A stretch of DNA of 64,000 bases from Macrotis lagotis (GCF_037893015.1 NC_133661.1:182010508-182074507); one strand, 5' to 3'; counted from the stretch's first letter, positions 1-59,872 are shown. Notes: generated from the sequence alone by a model not told the origin. Numbers and translations are program-made.

Positions 1-53
1 TGCTCCCTTTGGAGCTGCCCCCGCCCTCTGGAACTCAGACCCTGCGAGATCTC

Positions 54-61
54 CATGCCAT
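54..61 (+). promoter_or_regulatory. MYH7: M-CAT-like element of the MYH7 promoter
   Basis: The octamer CATGCCAT lies about 200 bases upstream of the TATA box. It resembles the variant M-CAT motif (TEAD factor site) described in mammalian beta-MHC promoters, and the sequence after it (aacaatgacgacc) also looks like the conserved beta-MHC context. The motif is seen; TEAD binding is inferred. Confidence 0.55.
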
Positions 62-98
62 AACAATGACGACCACTTCCAATTGTTTCCTATCCCTC

Positions 99-105
99 GG
101 GGGGT

Positions 106-141
<36 letters not shown>
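99..141 (+). repeat. G6-T-G36 homopolymer run in the MYH7 promoter
   Basis: Six G, one T, then 36 uninterrupted G between the M-CAT-like site and the TATA box. Eutherian beta-MHC promoters have a short G-rich (CACC-type) stretch in this region; here it appears expanded. The exact length is doubtful in any assembly. Confidence 0.9.
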
Positions 142-142
<1 letters not shown>

Positions 143-260
143 GAACATTGCTTGGAAAGGGGGGAGGGGGACTGGGGAAAATGCTTCTGGTGACAACAGC
201 CCTTTCTAAATCCGGCCAGGGACGGGGTGCGGGTGGGGGTGGGAGCACCCTTCAGTTCCA

Positions 261-268
261 TATATAAG
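261..268 (+). promoter_or_regulatory. MYH7: MYH7 TATA box
   Basis: TATATAAG in the context agttccatatataaggcccc, which matches the conserved beta-MHC core promoter as I remember it. It sits about 30 bases before the expected transcription start and is followed by a pyrimidine-rich leader. Confidence 0.85.
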
Positions 269-290
269 GCCCCTGAGACCAGCGCTGGCT

Positions 291-344
291 GCTTCCACAT
301 TCTTCTCTCCTTCTCTCTCTCTCTGTCTGACTTGCTAATCTCAG
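291..344 (+). other. MYH7: MYH7 exon 1 (5' UTR)
   Basis: Non-coding leader placed by TATA spacing (start approximate) and by the donor tctcag|gtagga. A second possible donor, gtaagc, lies at 354, so the 3' boundary is likely rather than certain. It contains no ATG before the donor. Confidence 0.6.
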
Positions 345-552
345 GTAGGAGTGGTAAGCCTATGACCTTCCTCTGATGTGCCTGGGCCACCAAGGATTGG
401 GAAGGGGCAGAAGGTGGTCACAGGGAAGGGATTGGCTTAGACAGATAAGTCTACTGATCCCTGTGGGTCTGTGCACCTCTGCAGGTGTATCTAAAAGGTG
501 AAGGATAATTATATATAATGATTCTATGGGATCCTATTTATGATGAGGAGGG

Positions 553-553
<1 letters not shown>

Positions 554-596
<43 letters not shown>
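554..596 (+). repeat. (TG)n microsatellite
   Basis: About 21 uninterrupted TG dinucleotides in MYH7 intron 1. Confidence 0.95.
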
Positions 597-598
<2 letters not shown>

Positions 599-1144
599 TT
601 CTGAGGGAATTGTGAGCATGTGGAGAGAGGTTTTTCCAAGAAAATTACGTCCCAGGTAAACCACATGTCACATATTAAATATATTAGGTGTGGGTGGAAA
701 TTACATGTGAAATTTTATTTGTATAAATTTGTGGATTGATGTCATGATAAATTGTTTTAGAGAAGGGTATTTACAAACATGTGTCTCTATGGGTATGTCC
801 CCTCTTTATGAAGTAAGGATAGGATAGAGAATGAGATTTTTTTTTATAATTTATTATACTTGTTGAACCCCTGAAAGTATGGAACACATAAAAACATGTA
901 TCCAGGTATGTATAATGTATTCCTATGGGTATTATGTATTAACCCCACCTGCATGTATGTATTTGTATGACATCAGGTATACATGGGATATAGATCAGGG
1001 ATATAGATCAAGATTGAGATAGATATTGAAACTCAGATATAGATCTATATCCCCGAGCACATGTTTATACTCGGTGACATCCATATATGCACACAAGTAG
1101 GATTCATGTATGTGTGTGCATGCACATGCATGTGTTATATATAT

Positions 1145-1400
1145 ATATGGAATAATACTGGTCTTGGAGTCAGAAAGCCTGAATCTAAGAAAATACACTG
1201 GATTTGGAGTCAGACTATTTGGATTTGACTCCAACTTCTGCTACTTATTATGTATGTGACCCTGGAAAAGTCATCAAACCTTTTTAGATCTCGGTTTCCT
1301 CATCTGAAAAACAGAAAGCCTTAGATAAGTTGATCTTTTAAATTCTTTCCAGCTTTAGATCCCATTGACCCTATGACTTGAATAGAATTTATAATCTATA
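1145..1400 (+). repeat. MIR-type tRNA-derived SINE, diverged
   Basis: Contains the SINE signatures cttggagtcagaaagcctga, a second degenerate head, and tttcctcatctgaaaaacag with a tgtgaccctggaaaagtca core. The duplicated head suggests two overlapping old copies. Rest of intron 1 (345-2972) is AT-rich unique sequence and similar repeats, with nothing else recognised. Confidence 0.6.
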
Positions 1401-1624
1401 CAGCCCTGAGCAAATCACTCAACTTTTCTGTCTCATTTTCTATATTTATTTTTGAAAAAAAAATATGACTCCTCTATTCCCTAGTTTCTAGGGCTGTGGG
1501 TGAAAGGTTTTGCAAACTTGAAAGCATTATAAAATCAGGAGGTTGTAGTAGCCCTAGCAGCAGTAGCTGTAATAGTAAAGTATTTTTCCCATAGCACCCC
1601 ATGGAGCTGGGCAATGAAAATGTT

Positions 1625-1745
1625 TTTGCTCCCTTTTAACAGATGAGGGAACTGAGAAACAAGGTAGTTAAGTGACATGTCCAAAATTACACAACTAATT
1701 AATGAAGAGCTGGGATTTGACCTCTTGTTTCCTTACTACAAATTC
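1625..1745 (-). repeat. MIR-type SINE fragment
   Basis: Reverse-strand SINE core: acagatgagggaactgagaa followed by taagtgacatgtccaaaatt and gagctgggatttgacctc. Old and diverged. Confidence 0.6.
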
Positions 1746-2024
1746 AGCTCTAACTCCTAATGGTCATTATGTAACTATGTCAACAAGAGATATATGAGTC
1801 TTCTTGGTGAGTTTGTTGGGGAGGGATGGTGTCTGGATGTGTGACTTCCTCCTTGTGGGGAAATCATAGTGTGATAACAACTTTCACTGATGGAGATTGG
1901 CAAGACCAGTAGCATTCCCTAGAGCACTAAGAGGCTGAGGGATCAGGCTCAGGCTCATATAGTCAAAATGAATGGAAGGCAGGGTTTGAATTCAAGTCTT
2001 GCTCCAAGACTGGACATTTAGAAT

Positions 2025-2282
2025 AATAGCTGGCATTTATATAGCCTTTAAACTTTCTAAAGCACTCTACAAATGTTAACTTGTTTGATCCTCATAATAA
2101 TACAGTGAATCAGATGCTATTAAATATAAACATATATATATATGAGGAAACTGAGGCACAGAGAGGTTAACTTACCCACAGTCCAGTAGCTAGTAAGTAT
2201 CTTAGTCAGAATTTGGACTTAGATCTTCCTGCTCCCAAGGGTGGAGAATTATCCATTGAGCTACCCTGTTACCCCCTAGACC
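2025..2282 (-). repeat. MIR-type SINE, reverse orientation
   Basis: Runs from the tail-side block (tagctggcatttatatagcc, tgaggaaactgaggcaca) through the core to the tRNA-like head complement (attatccattgagctaccct). Fairly complete. Confidence 0.65.
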
Positions 2283-2374
2283 ACATGGCTTTTCATAGGA
2301 AGCACAATGGTGTATTTTGGAAGTACAGGTATTCATTAGAAAGTGTGTGTATATGTTTGGAACTTGTATCTGTT

Positions 2375-2381
2375 GGGGGGG

Positions 2382-2448
<67 letters not shown>
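2375..2448 (+). repeat. G10 plus (GA)n microsatellite
   Basis: Ten G followed by about 32 GA units. This polypurine tract can be read as RE-repeat peptides, but these are not coding. Confidence 0.95.
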
Positions 2449-2449
<1 letters not shown>

Positions 2450-2972
2450 CTATAAGGAGATGTTTGTGATGGGTGTGGATGGATGGTGGGCAGTATTTGA
2501 CTGGGGATGCACAGTGTGGCTTACCCTCTGAGTAGCTGGGTATACCCAAAGATAATTCAGTTTAGCATACTCTAGCTATCTTTCTGGTAGGATGAGACTG
2601 ATGACTCTAGTGGTTTATTCATTAATAGCCACACTTTCTATAAACTGTGTCTGAAGGAGTGAAGAAGATTAAAACTCGAGGTTTAAGCACCTTCAAGAAA
2701 CCAGCTTGCAGCTGTTGGGACTAAAGCTTTGATCTGGAGAGTATGGTGTCTGGGAGAAGGGAAGGTGAAGATGGGAGCAACAAAACTGACTACCATCACT
2801 CCCAATCCCAAGGGTTGGGGGCAGGGGAGACACACACAGGCTCCTGAGGATAACCAGATTGAAGGAAAATGGGGGGTAGGACCAGAGAAAGGCAAAACTG
2901 ATGGGGTTTGTCAGGCTGTGACGTGAGGGGCCTCCTTTTCCTATCCTTTGATATTTCCTTTCTGCTTTCCAG

Positions 2973-3034
2973 GTCCCTCAGTAGGCTTGTGTTCTTCCCT
3001 CCTCTCCTGTAGACTCTTTTGAGGAGAAGCCAAG
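2973..3034 (+). other. MYH7: MYH7 exon 2 (5' UTR)
   Basis: Bounded by a strong acceptor (ctgctttccag) and a consensus donor (gtaagt). A 62-base non-coding exon at this position matches the two-leader-exon structure known for mammalian MYH7. Confidence 0.75.
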
Positions 3035-3371
3035 GTAAGTAGTTGGGAGAGGGCTATTGAGATGATAGAACATGAGAGGAAGTGAGTGGGGAAGGAAGTA
3101 GAGTCCAGCAGTCCCAGAGCTTGGGAAGTTAGGGAGTTTTTACTTCTCCCTGCCTTCTATCTCCAGTCACATCACCAAATAGTGACTTGAAAACCATAGA
3201 GAATTTACCCATGAAGGGATAAAATCAGGCAAAGGGAGAGGAGAAACCCTCCAAACCACACAGTTCAGACCTAAAGCACAAACACATCTTCCTAATGGGG
3301 GTGTCACCAGTCTTTAGGAAAGATGTGTTGTGCAAACAGGAGGTGGACCATGGAATTTAATCTTGTGGTAG

Positions 3372-33923
<30,552 letters not shown>

Positions 33924-34040
33924 CCAGGCCACAATGTCCTGCACTGACCTGGAGGTGCAGTGATTGGCCCATTCGACTCCATGGTCCCTGTACAATAGAC
34001 CCTGTCTAGGAAGTAGAATAAAAAATTCTCCTAGAAGCTG
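33924..34040 (+). other. MYH7: MYH7 3' UTR
   Basis: Short 3' UTR from the stop to an approximate cleavage point about 20 bases past the poly(A) signal, as in other mammals where the MYH7 3' UTR is about 100 bases. Confidence 0.75.
34017..34022 (+). terminator. MYH7: MYH7 poly(A) signal
   Basis: Canonical AATAAA in gtagaataaaaaattctc, 94 bases after the stop codon, followed by a T-rich stretch (ccttttcttttgcg) that can serve as downstream element. Confidence 0.9.
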
Positions 34041-34284
34041 AGACATTGCTTCCTGCCTTTTCTTTTGCGCCACCTTACCCTAATGTAGATAATGTGGGAA
34101 GACAGGCTGAGTTATTGGGAAGGAATAGCTTCAGTGGTATAAGTTAAGTGGTACACATATGTGTCTACCCATTTGAATGGATGTCCACTTCAGTTGCTCC
34201 CTTCTCCCTGCCCTGGGATCAGACAAGATACCTAGAGATTGAATTCTTTTCTAGATCTCTAGAACATGAAATGAGGTATCTTGA

Positions 34285-34455
34285 AACAGTAGAAAGAATA
34301 CTGACTCTGGATTCATGGGACCTGAGTTCAAATCTTACCTTTAATATTTAAAAAATAATATGTATGACCTTGAACTAGGTCTTAACTGTTCTGGCCCTCA
34401 ATTTCCTCATCTGTTAAAAAAGAGTCCAAATCATTTCTGGTTCATGGTCTATGAT
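34285..34455 (+). repeat. MIR-type SINE
   Basis: agtagaaagaatactgactc, gggacctgagttcaaatctt and ctcaatttcctcatctgtta are in the expected order. Confidence 0.65.
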
Positions 34456-35157
34456 CCTATGAACAGACCAGAGTCTTCCTGATGTTCCTTCCTGACTGGA
34501 GGCCTTGCCAGAAAATGGGACCCATTCTAAAGCTTGAAGAGAATAGAGCTGCTCTAGAGTTTGGTCAAACTCTAAAGAAAGTTTGGTCAAAATATAAGAC
34601 TATCTTGGCTCCATCATAGTATGGGACTATAGATCCTTCTCTGAACCTAGACCAACCATATTGATTTATGTACACATCCATTATCCAGGATTAATAGATC
34701 TGGAGAAAACAGTCATCTGTTCATTGCATTCCATTTTTTTGTCAGATATGACATGACCTTTCATATCCATTGTCTTGTTTTGGTCCCAAGGACATTGAAA
34801 AGTTGTGAACCCTATAAGCTAGTTCTCCTGAGAAGGGAATAACCTTCCAAGTTCTAGTGAAAATCATTGTAAAGGGCAACAAGGACTCAAAACCAAGATA
34901 TGATGGGGACCATGTTGATCCCTCACCTTTCATGACATTCTATGTTTCTTAGTGAGATAATTACTATCCTACCCACTCCAAGAACCTGCTTAGGGGACTC
35001 CTACTATCCTCTCTGCTCACCCTGTATCTTCCTTGGAGTATAGGGGAATCTTCTTTTCTCTACCAGAAAAGAGGAGTACAATACATAGCCAATGGGTCAA
35101 ATGTACCCAAACAGATTCCTGTGTGCAACCTGAATCAGATTTAAGATGTAACTGGGA

Positions 35158-35319
35158 GGGGTGGCGTAGTGGCGTAGTGGATAAAACACCGGCCTTGGAG
35201 TCAGGAGTATCTGGGTTCAAATCCAGTCTCAGACACTTAATAATTACCTAGCTGTGTGGCCTTGGGCAAGCCACTTAACCCCATTTGCCTTGCAAAAATA
35301 TAAAAAAAAAAGAAAAAGA
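35158..35319 (+). repeat. tRNA-derived marsupial-type SINE with 15-bp target-site duplication
   Basis: Head with a duplicated A-box unit (gtggcgtagtggcgtagtgg), B-box gggttcaaatcc, body tagctgtgtggccttgggca, A-rich tail. Perfect flanking repeat aagatgtaactggga (35143-35157 and 35320-35334), so a recent insertion. Confidence 0.92.
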
Positions 35320-36059
35320 AAGATGTAACTGGGAAATATTTATCAAAAACAAAGAAAAATACAATAAAACCTAGATAATATTACATTTTAAAGCCAGATC
35401 AATACCCAGCCTACAGGGTTACTAATTATGGCTTAGTGGCCCCCCTTTCTATGTGAGTTTGACCCCATTGTTCTAGGACACTACATACTTTTTTTTACAC
35501 TCTTATTCTCCTTAAGCTCTATACCTCTCCTAGACCTTCCCTTGCCCCTTATAGGGTGGAATAATGTTCTCTTGATTCATGAGGACCAACACCTCCTGAG
35601 AGAGATAGAACAGGTATGTCAGAGAATAGAGGGATGGTGGAAGGAGATTTCAGGGGAATGGAAAGTTGGGTACATGGTCCCTGAAAAGGATGAGAACACA
35701 AACAAAGGGATGAGCACCAAAGGCCTTGAATGAAAGTAAGTTTTGATTCTAGCTCTGCAGAATAGAAGGGATAGAAGGTGAAGGTGAATTCCAAAGAAAT
35801 TCTCTTCTATTACTCCCCTCCAATTTGCAGCCCTAGAGATGTAACTAAGTCCTCAGTTACCCAAGTAGTACAAGAGCCCTGTGATAGAGGCAAAATGGCT
35901 TATAGGTCTCCCACCTAAGAAAGAATGCTTCATTGGAAGAGGGACTTCATAAAGTGAGACTAGAGAAGGCATTCTTAACCCTAGAGATCCTGGATAGATT
36001 TTATGGAGGAACTTAGATGGGAAAAAATTACATCTTACAGAAGTCCTTTCTTATGAATG

Positions 36060-36400
36060 CAGGCAACAGGTAGCATAATAGATAAAGCACTGGGCCTGGA
36101 ATCAGGAAGACCTGAGTTCAAATCCAACTTCAGACATATAACTGTGATCCTGGGCAAGTCCCATACCTTCCATTTACTTCAGTTTCCTCACCTATAAAAT
36201 GGGAATAACACCTATCTCCTAAGGTTGTTGTGAGAATCAAATGAGATAATTCTTATAAAATCACTTAGTACCTCTGTCTGCTGCAGTATCCTCAACTGTA
36301 AAAAGGGGACAATAATAGAAGCTACCTCCCAGAGTGGTTGTGAGGATCAAATGAGATAGTATTTATAAAAAAATCTTAACACAGTGTTTGGTTCTTAATA
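36060..36400 (+). repeat. Two tandem MIR/tRNA-type SINE pieces
   Basis: First copy: ggcaacaggtagcataatag, gagttcaaatccaacttcag, aaaatgggaataacaccta. Second, partial copy: cagtatcctcaactgtaaaa, gttgtgaggatcaaatgaga. The second starts inside the 3' end of the first. Confidence 0.7.
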
Positions 36401-36779
36401 TATTTCCTTTCCCTCTCCCTTACTAAGTATTATTCTGAGAAGGGACCCATAGACTTCACCACTTCTAAAGGGAACCATGACACAAAATAAGTTAAGAACA
36501 CCTGGGGACATGAGTGGAAAGGTAAAGGAGAAAACTAGAGAAACAAAAGAGCCACAGATAAATAGAGACAAAGGGTAGTAAAAAAAAAATATTAGATTTA
36601 GGGAGGAGACATTCTAATATTAAATGACCTTTTCTTTCTCTTTTTCTACATTTTTTTTCTCTCCTTGATTCCTCCTTATCTTCCTCTTTTCTAGCATTCC
36701 CCTCCCCCAATCTGTTTCTGCTTCTCTCTTGGACTCTATATCTGACTTTTTATTCTCTCTCTCCACAACGAAGAGATTA

Positions 36780-37290
36780 AAAAGCTCAGAAAGTGGGAAT
36801 TTGAGTAGTGAAAGTAGAGGGTGGGGAGAGACAGAGAGAGAGACAATCAGAGACAGAGAGAGACAGAAGAAACAGAAGGCAGAGATAGAGAAGAGAGGCA
36901 GAAAAGAGAAAGAAGAGGTTCAGTAGAAAAGCTAATTGCTTTTAAATAGCAATATTTTAATAAGAAAGGCTAGATAGAGAATAGAAGCAAAAGAAGAAAG
37001 AAGTATGGAAAGATAGGAGGGATACAGGAGAGAGAGAAGAAAGGGAGAGGAAGAAATGGAAGGGTGAAAGAAGATACATAGAGGTTGATGGGAATTGGGA
37101 AGGGCAAGCACATAATCCTGGATCATATTAGAGGGAAACCTCACACTTCAGAGAAAGTCCAAGTCATAGTCAGGGACATGGAATGGAAAGATAAAGATAG
37201 AGTCAGAGTGAGAAAGAAAAAAACAGACAGGAAGATAGAAACAAAGAGAGGCCAGCTGAGTCCCACCAGTGCAAAGATGGGAAGCGTGTC
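36780..37290 (+). repeat. Purine-rich tract
   Basis: About 500 bases dominated by A and G (agagacagagagagagacaa and similar), without a fixed unit. Triplex-capable; the reading frames in it are low complexity and not genes. Confidence 0.75.
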
Positions 37291-39188
37291 CTATAGGACG
37301 TAATTCCCTATTCCCCCCCTTACCTGTAGCTCCAAAGGGCTGCTTTCAGGACCTAACTCTCATGCTCCTTCCTAGTCATTGAGCAGAGTGAGGGAGAGGG
37401 TTTGGGAAGAGAGAGACTAGGAAAAGGAGGAGGAGGAAGCCTTGATGAAAGGAAAGGAGAAGGGGTGGGGGTGAGGGGAGGCAGGGACCAGGAGTGGAAG
37501 AGCAGAACCTCTGAACCAGTTTAACCCCTCCCTGTCCTCTCTCTCTCTTGCCAGGCACCAAGATCCTATACACCACCCATTCAATCACCACTTTCTCCTC
37601 CTCTACCCTCAGACCTTCATCTAGCCCACCAGCTTGCCGAGGATATGGGGTTTCTTGAGGACATACTCTGCTCTCATTGCCCTGATCTAACGTCAACTAA
37701 CCTGGCACTCTCAGCCTCCTTATCGTGTACCCAAGCTGATGGGGGGTAAGAACAAGTAGTGACCTATAGAGCCTGGGCTAACAGCCCCTACTGTGACATA
37801 GAATGACCCTGAGTCTGGAGAAAAGGAGAATTTGGTACCTCAATAGGGAGGTAAATAGGAATTTGAGGTGCACATCTCCTGAAATTGGAGGGATCTGGGA
37901 TTCATGCTGGTTGGCTAAAGAAATTTGTGAGGGTACATGTGAGGGGCATACATTTTGTGAAGGGGCATTTCGTATATATAACCTTTTGGGCCAAAGGGGT
38001 ACATGTTCTTGAGTAAGTAAAGGGGTCTTGGAGAGCTGGGAATAGCTGTGAGAGAGTGACTACAATGGAAAATTCCTTTATTCTGGGGTGCTGACCTCGG
38101 CTTCCCTCCCTCTCTCTTTCACACCCCTGGAGCTATATTGAGAGGTGACAGGGGATAGGGGATGAGAGGAGAGAAGAGTCTGGGGAGAGTGTCCTGGCAT
38201 GGGTTGGGAGGGGGTAGAAGTCTGGCTTAGTTCCCTGGACACAATGTGTACTTCGTCACAACAGACATGGTCTGCTGTGGACTGACACCCACGGCCTCAA
38301 TGGGGCTCATCCCAAGGACATAGACAAGGACATAGACAAGGGTGTTCAAGAGAAGGTGGGAAGCGGTGATGATAACATGCCCCTGGAGGAGATGTAAGGG
38401 CAAACAACCTGAAGAAAGGAAAATAGGGATCACCAAGGTGTCTTCTTGGTGAGAGGGAGGGAGCAGACATAAAGGTTCCATCACTCTGCCAGGAATGCCA
38501 AACTCAAAGCCTGGGTGTTAATCTCAAAGCATGAAGGCTTCCCAGTCATTCCCACTGGCACCTGTGTCCCCCCATCCTGCCCCCACCTGCTCCAAATGAA
38601 AGGGAGTCCCTCATCACCACCCCTATCCTTTAGACCCTAGGATTAGCACCTCCAGACTTTCCCCACCTCCCAACTCACAGGGTTGGGTCAGAGGGACAAG
38701 AGGTAGTAAATGTGAAGGTGCCTGTCTTATTGTACTCCTGAGTGTGAGCTATAGGTATGAAAACACACATATGGAAATATATCCATTACCCAGAGTATTG
38801 ACTATACATTAATATACTGGAAATATTGGTTAGTAACAATCACAATCCGAAAAGATTTGAAGGGGGGGTTGGAAGGGCATGCGATAGCCATTCCCTCTGG
38901 CTCCAGAGCAGGGTCAAAACATCCCAGGGTGCCAGGGAGACAGATATAGGATCTGCTTGATAAGTAAGAGGTGGAATTTTTTATCCAACCCTGAATCAGA
39001 GAGAAGGGCTAGGGGTCTCCCCTACTTCATCTTGACCTCCTGGCACCAACTTAAAGCTTCTTCACTAACTTGGGCAAAGAGAAAATAGGGTTCTGTGGTT
39101 GGAGAGTGGGGTGGGGGGACAAGCATCTGAGCAAACAGGGGAGAAGGTGACCCACAATGAGCTTACTTTACCACACCCACCCTTTGGG

Positions 39189-39198
39189 TTAAAAATAA
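39189..39198 (+). promoter_or_regulatory. MYH6: MEF2 site upstream of MYH6
   Basis: TTAAAAATAA fits the MEF2 consensus and lies about 300 bases before the TATA box, near the position of the known alpha-MHC MEF2 element. Factor binding is inferred. Confidence 0.65.
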
Positions 39199-39372
39199 CC
39201 GAGGTAAGGCTTATGCAGGGAGAGAGGATGGTGTTGAAAGAAGACGGCTGTCTTACCATTATCAGCCCATCAGCCCCTCTGAGGTGAGGAATGCAACCAA
39301 GGCCTAAAAAAAGGTCCCAGAGCCAGGGGGCTGGGGCAAATCACCTTTCATGGGCAAATCTGGGGGCCTGGC

Positions 39373-39388
39373 TGTCCTGCCATCACCT
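39373..39388 (-). promoter_or_regulatory. MYH6: Thyroid hormone response element (DR4) of MYH6
   Basis: On the - strand this reads AGGTGA-tggc-AGGACA, two half-sites spaced by four bases. The rodent and human alpha-MHC element is AGGTGA-cagg-AGGACA at about -150 to -125, the same half-sites, spacing and orientation. Here it is 100 bases before the TATA box, about 130-145 before the start. It would mediate T3 induction of MYH6. Confidence 0.8.
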
Positions 39389-39456
39389 AGAGGGCAAAGA
39401 GAGCAAGGGAGGAACTAGGAGGAGAGAGGGAGGGAGGAGGGTCCCTCACAATAGGT

Positions 39457-39466
39457 CCTAATTTGG
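39457..39466 (+). promoter_or_regulatory. MYH6: CArG box of MYH6
   Basis: CCTAATTTGG fits CC(A/T)6GG, the SRF site, 22 bases upstream of the TATA box. Role inferred. Confidence 0.6.
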
Positions 39467-39487
39467 AGAGAGGGAGGGGGGGCAGAA

Positions 39488-39493
39488 TATAAA
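39488..39493 (+). promoter_or_regulatory. MYH6: MYH6 TATA box
   Basis: TATAAA in cagaatataaaggagat, close to the human alpha-MHC core (aatataaaggggct). Confidence 0.85.
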
Positions 39494-39517
39494 GGAGATA
39501 GGGAACTCTGAGGACAC

Positions 39518-39546
39518 AGATGCTGAACAGTCTGCTGTTGGCTTAG
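39518..39546 (+). other. MYH6: MYH6 exon 1 (5' UTR)
   Basis: Short leader placed by TATA spacing (start approximate) and the donor gcttag|gtaagc. Confidence 0.65.
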
Positions 39547-39840
39547 GTAAGCAGGGGATGGTTGTTCCCCGATTCCTCTGTTCACCTAGAGAGGGTGGAG
39601 GGGGAGTACTGACCTCCTTGGGATTGGAGGGTTGATAGTGGAAGGTAATGGGATCAGAAGGGAAAGCACCCTCACTCATATGGAGTTCCCACTCCATTCT
39701 GGATATCTCCACTGGAAAGTTTCTATCTTCATATAATTTCTGGCTATGGGGAGGAGGGTGGTCCTGGCACAGCATCAGAAAACAGTGACCCTTGGAAAAA
39801 CTTTATTTTAAGAGAAAATAATCTTTAAAAAGTGAAGAAA

Positions 39841-39842
<2 letters not shown>

Positions 39843-39892
<50 letters not shown>

Positions 39893-39921
39893 CTCCTCCT
39901 CCTCCTCCTCCTCCTCCTCCT
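39843..39921 (+). repeat. (CT)n then (CTC)n microsatellite
   Basis: About 23 CT units followed by about 10 CTC units in MYH6 intron 1. A further (CT)n at 40139-40169 and a CT-rich stretch to 40440 follow. Confidence 0.93.
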
Positions 39922-40136
39922 TCTGCTTCTTCTACCCATTCCCATCTTGACCCATTTATTCTATTTTCCTACATCAATGTCTCTGTATGTGCTTTACCTC
40001 TCTGTATTTCTCTTTTTGAATTACTTTCCTCATTTTTGCCCTCCTATTTCTACCTCATCTGTCTCTTTATCTTTATTTTTCCCTGGCTCAATATGCTTCC
40101 ATCTCCTTATCTGCCTTAACATTTCCATCTCTGATT

Positions 40137-40170
<34 letters not shown>

Positions 40171-40461
40171 CCCTTACCTTGGGATCTTATAATTTTTTTT
40201 ATCTCCACCTTTCTATTCTTATTCCTCTTTTTATCTTCATTCTCCATTTCACTGTTTCTTTGTTAAACTGACCATCTCTTTCTACTTATCTCTACATCAT
40301 GTTTATTGATTATCTTGGTCTTCTCTCTGTCTTCTTTTCTCTGTCTCTCTGTCTCTCTTTTCTTTTCTTCCTGTCTCTCACCTCTCTGTGTCTCTATTCC
40401 TCCCCACCCCCATCTCTCATGTGATTGTGTCTCTGCCTCTTCATTCTTTATCCCTAACCAG

Positions 40462-40517
40462 GACGCCACATCCCCAGTGTCCAGGATTCTTCTAAAATCT
40501 CTAAAAAATCTATCCAG
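40462..40517 (+). other. MYH6: MYH6 exon 2 (5' UTR)
   Basis: A 56-base non-coding exon between ccctaaccag and the donor gtaaga. Same two-leader-exon plan as MYH7. Less certain than coding exons because nothing is conserved at protein level. Confidence 0.6.
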
Positions 40518-40564
40518 GTAAGAAACAATCTTTCCTCTTTCCCCACAATCACAGATAGAAATGT

Positions 40565-40578
40565 GGGGGGGGGGGGGA
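40565..40578 (+). repeat. G13-14 homopolymer run
   Basis: G run just after MYH6 exon 2. Confidence 0.85.
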
Positions 40579-41062
40579 GCCTGAGTTGCCCAAAGCTCCA
40601 GAAATGTGTCCAACCCATTGCCTCACCTCATTCCTTAGTCTCATGTTCATACAGTGGCCCCTTCTTTGGCTTCAAGCTCATTTAAAGAAAAAAGTAAAGT
40701 AGTAGACCTTTGAAGGACAGAGAACTAATACATGGTGCTGGTCAGAGCAAAATATGGCATCATGGATGAGCTAGAAGGGAGATGGAGGTCCATCATCCTG
40801 GGAGAAGAGAATCTCCAAGTTCAATATTATCCCTTGAATATCCCAGAACTGAAGTATCTTGGGCCCCCCAGATGTGTTTGAGTCCACTACTTCTATGGTA
40901 CCACCTGCTGCTCTCCAGAGCACTGAGTCCTTTGTCCTTGGGATGACATTTGGGTCACAACTGTAGGCTCTGAGCTGTAGGCTAGAGTGCCACCAACCCT
41001 CTCTCCTCTCCTTTTCCTGATACAAAAGTGTTCCTCTCACTCTTTTCTAGTTTGCTGCGAAG

Positions 41063-59872
<18,810 letters not shown>

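Larger units (their letters stand above)
34041..39514. other. MYH7-MYH6 intergenic region
   Basis: About 5.5 kb without a recognisable protein gene. 34041-36480 carries SINEs of several ages; 36490-37290 is strongly purine-rich; 37300-39514 is almost free of repeats and leads into the MYH6 promoter. In rodents this interval contains a bidirectional promoter that drives MYH6 forward and an antisense transcript toward MYH7. I infer that the repeat-poor part is the counterpart, but no antisense transcript can be demonstrated from sequence alone. Confidence 0.7.

Noticed and set aside
2202-2549. Frames rich in Arg-Glu or Ser-Leu over the (GA)n tract
   Set aside because: Pure microsatellite translation.
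38227-38484. 85-codon minus-strand frame with membrane-like residues in the intergenic region
   Set aside because: A receptor-like membrane segment was considered, but no family motif is present and it includes a short tandem repeat (aaggacatagac twice). No support as a gene.
34041-39514. An additional protein gene between MYH7 and MYH6
   Set aside because: No conserved peptide or spliced exon set was found on either strand; the interval agrees with the known short gene-free spacer of mammals.
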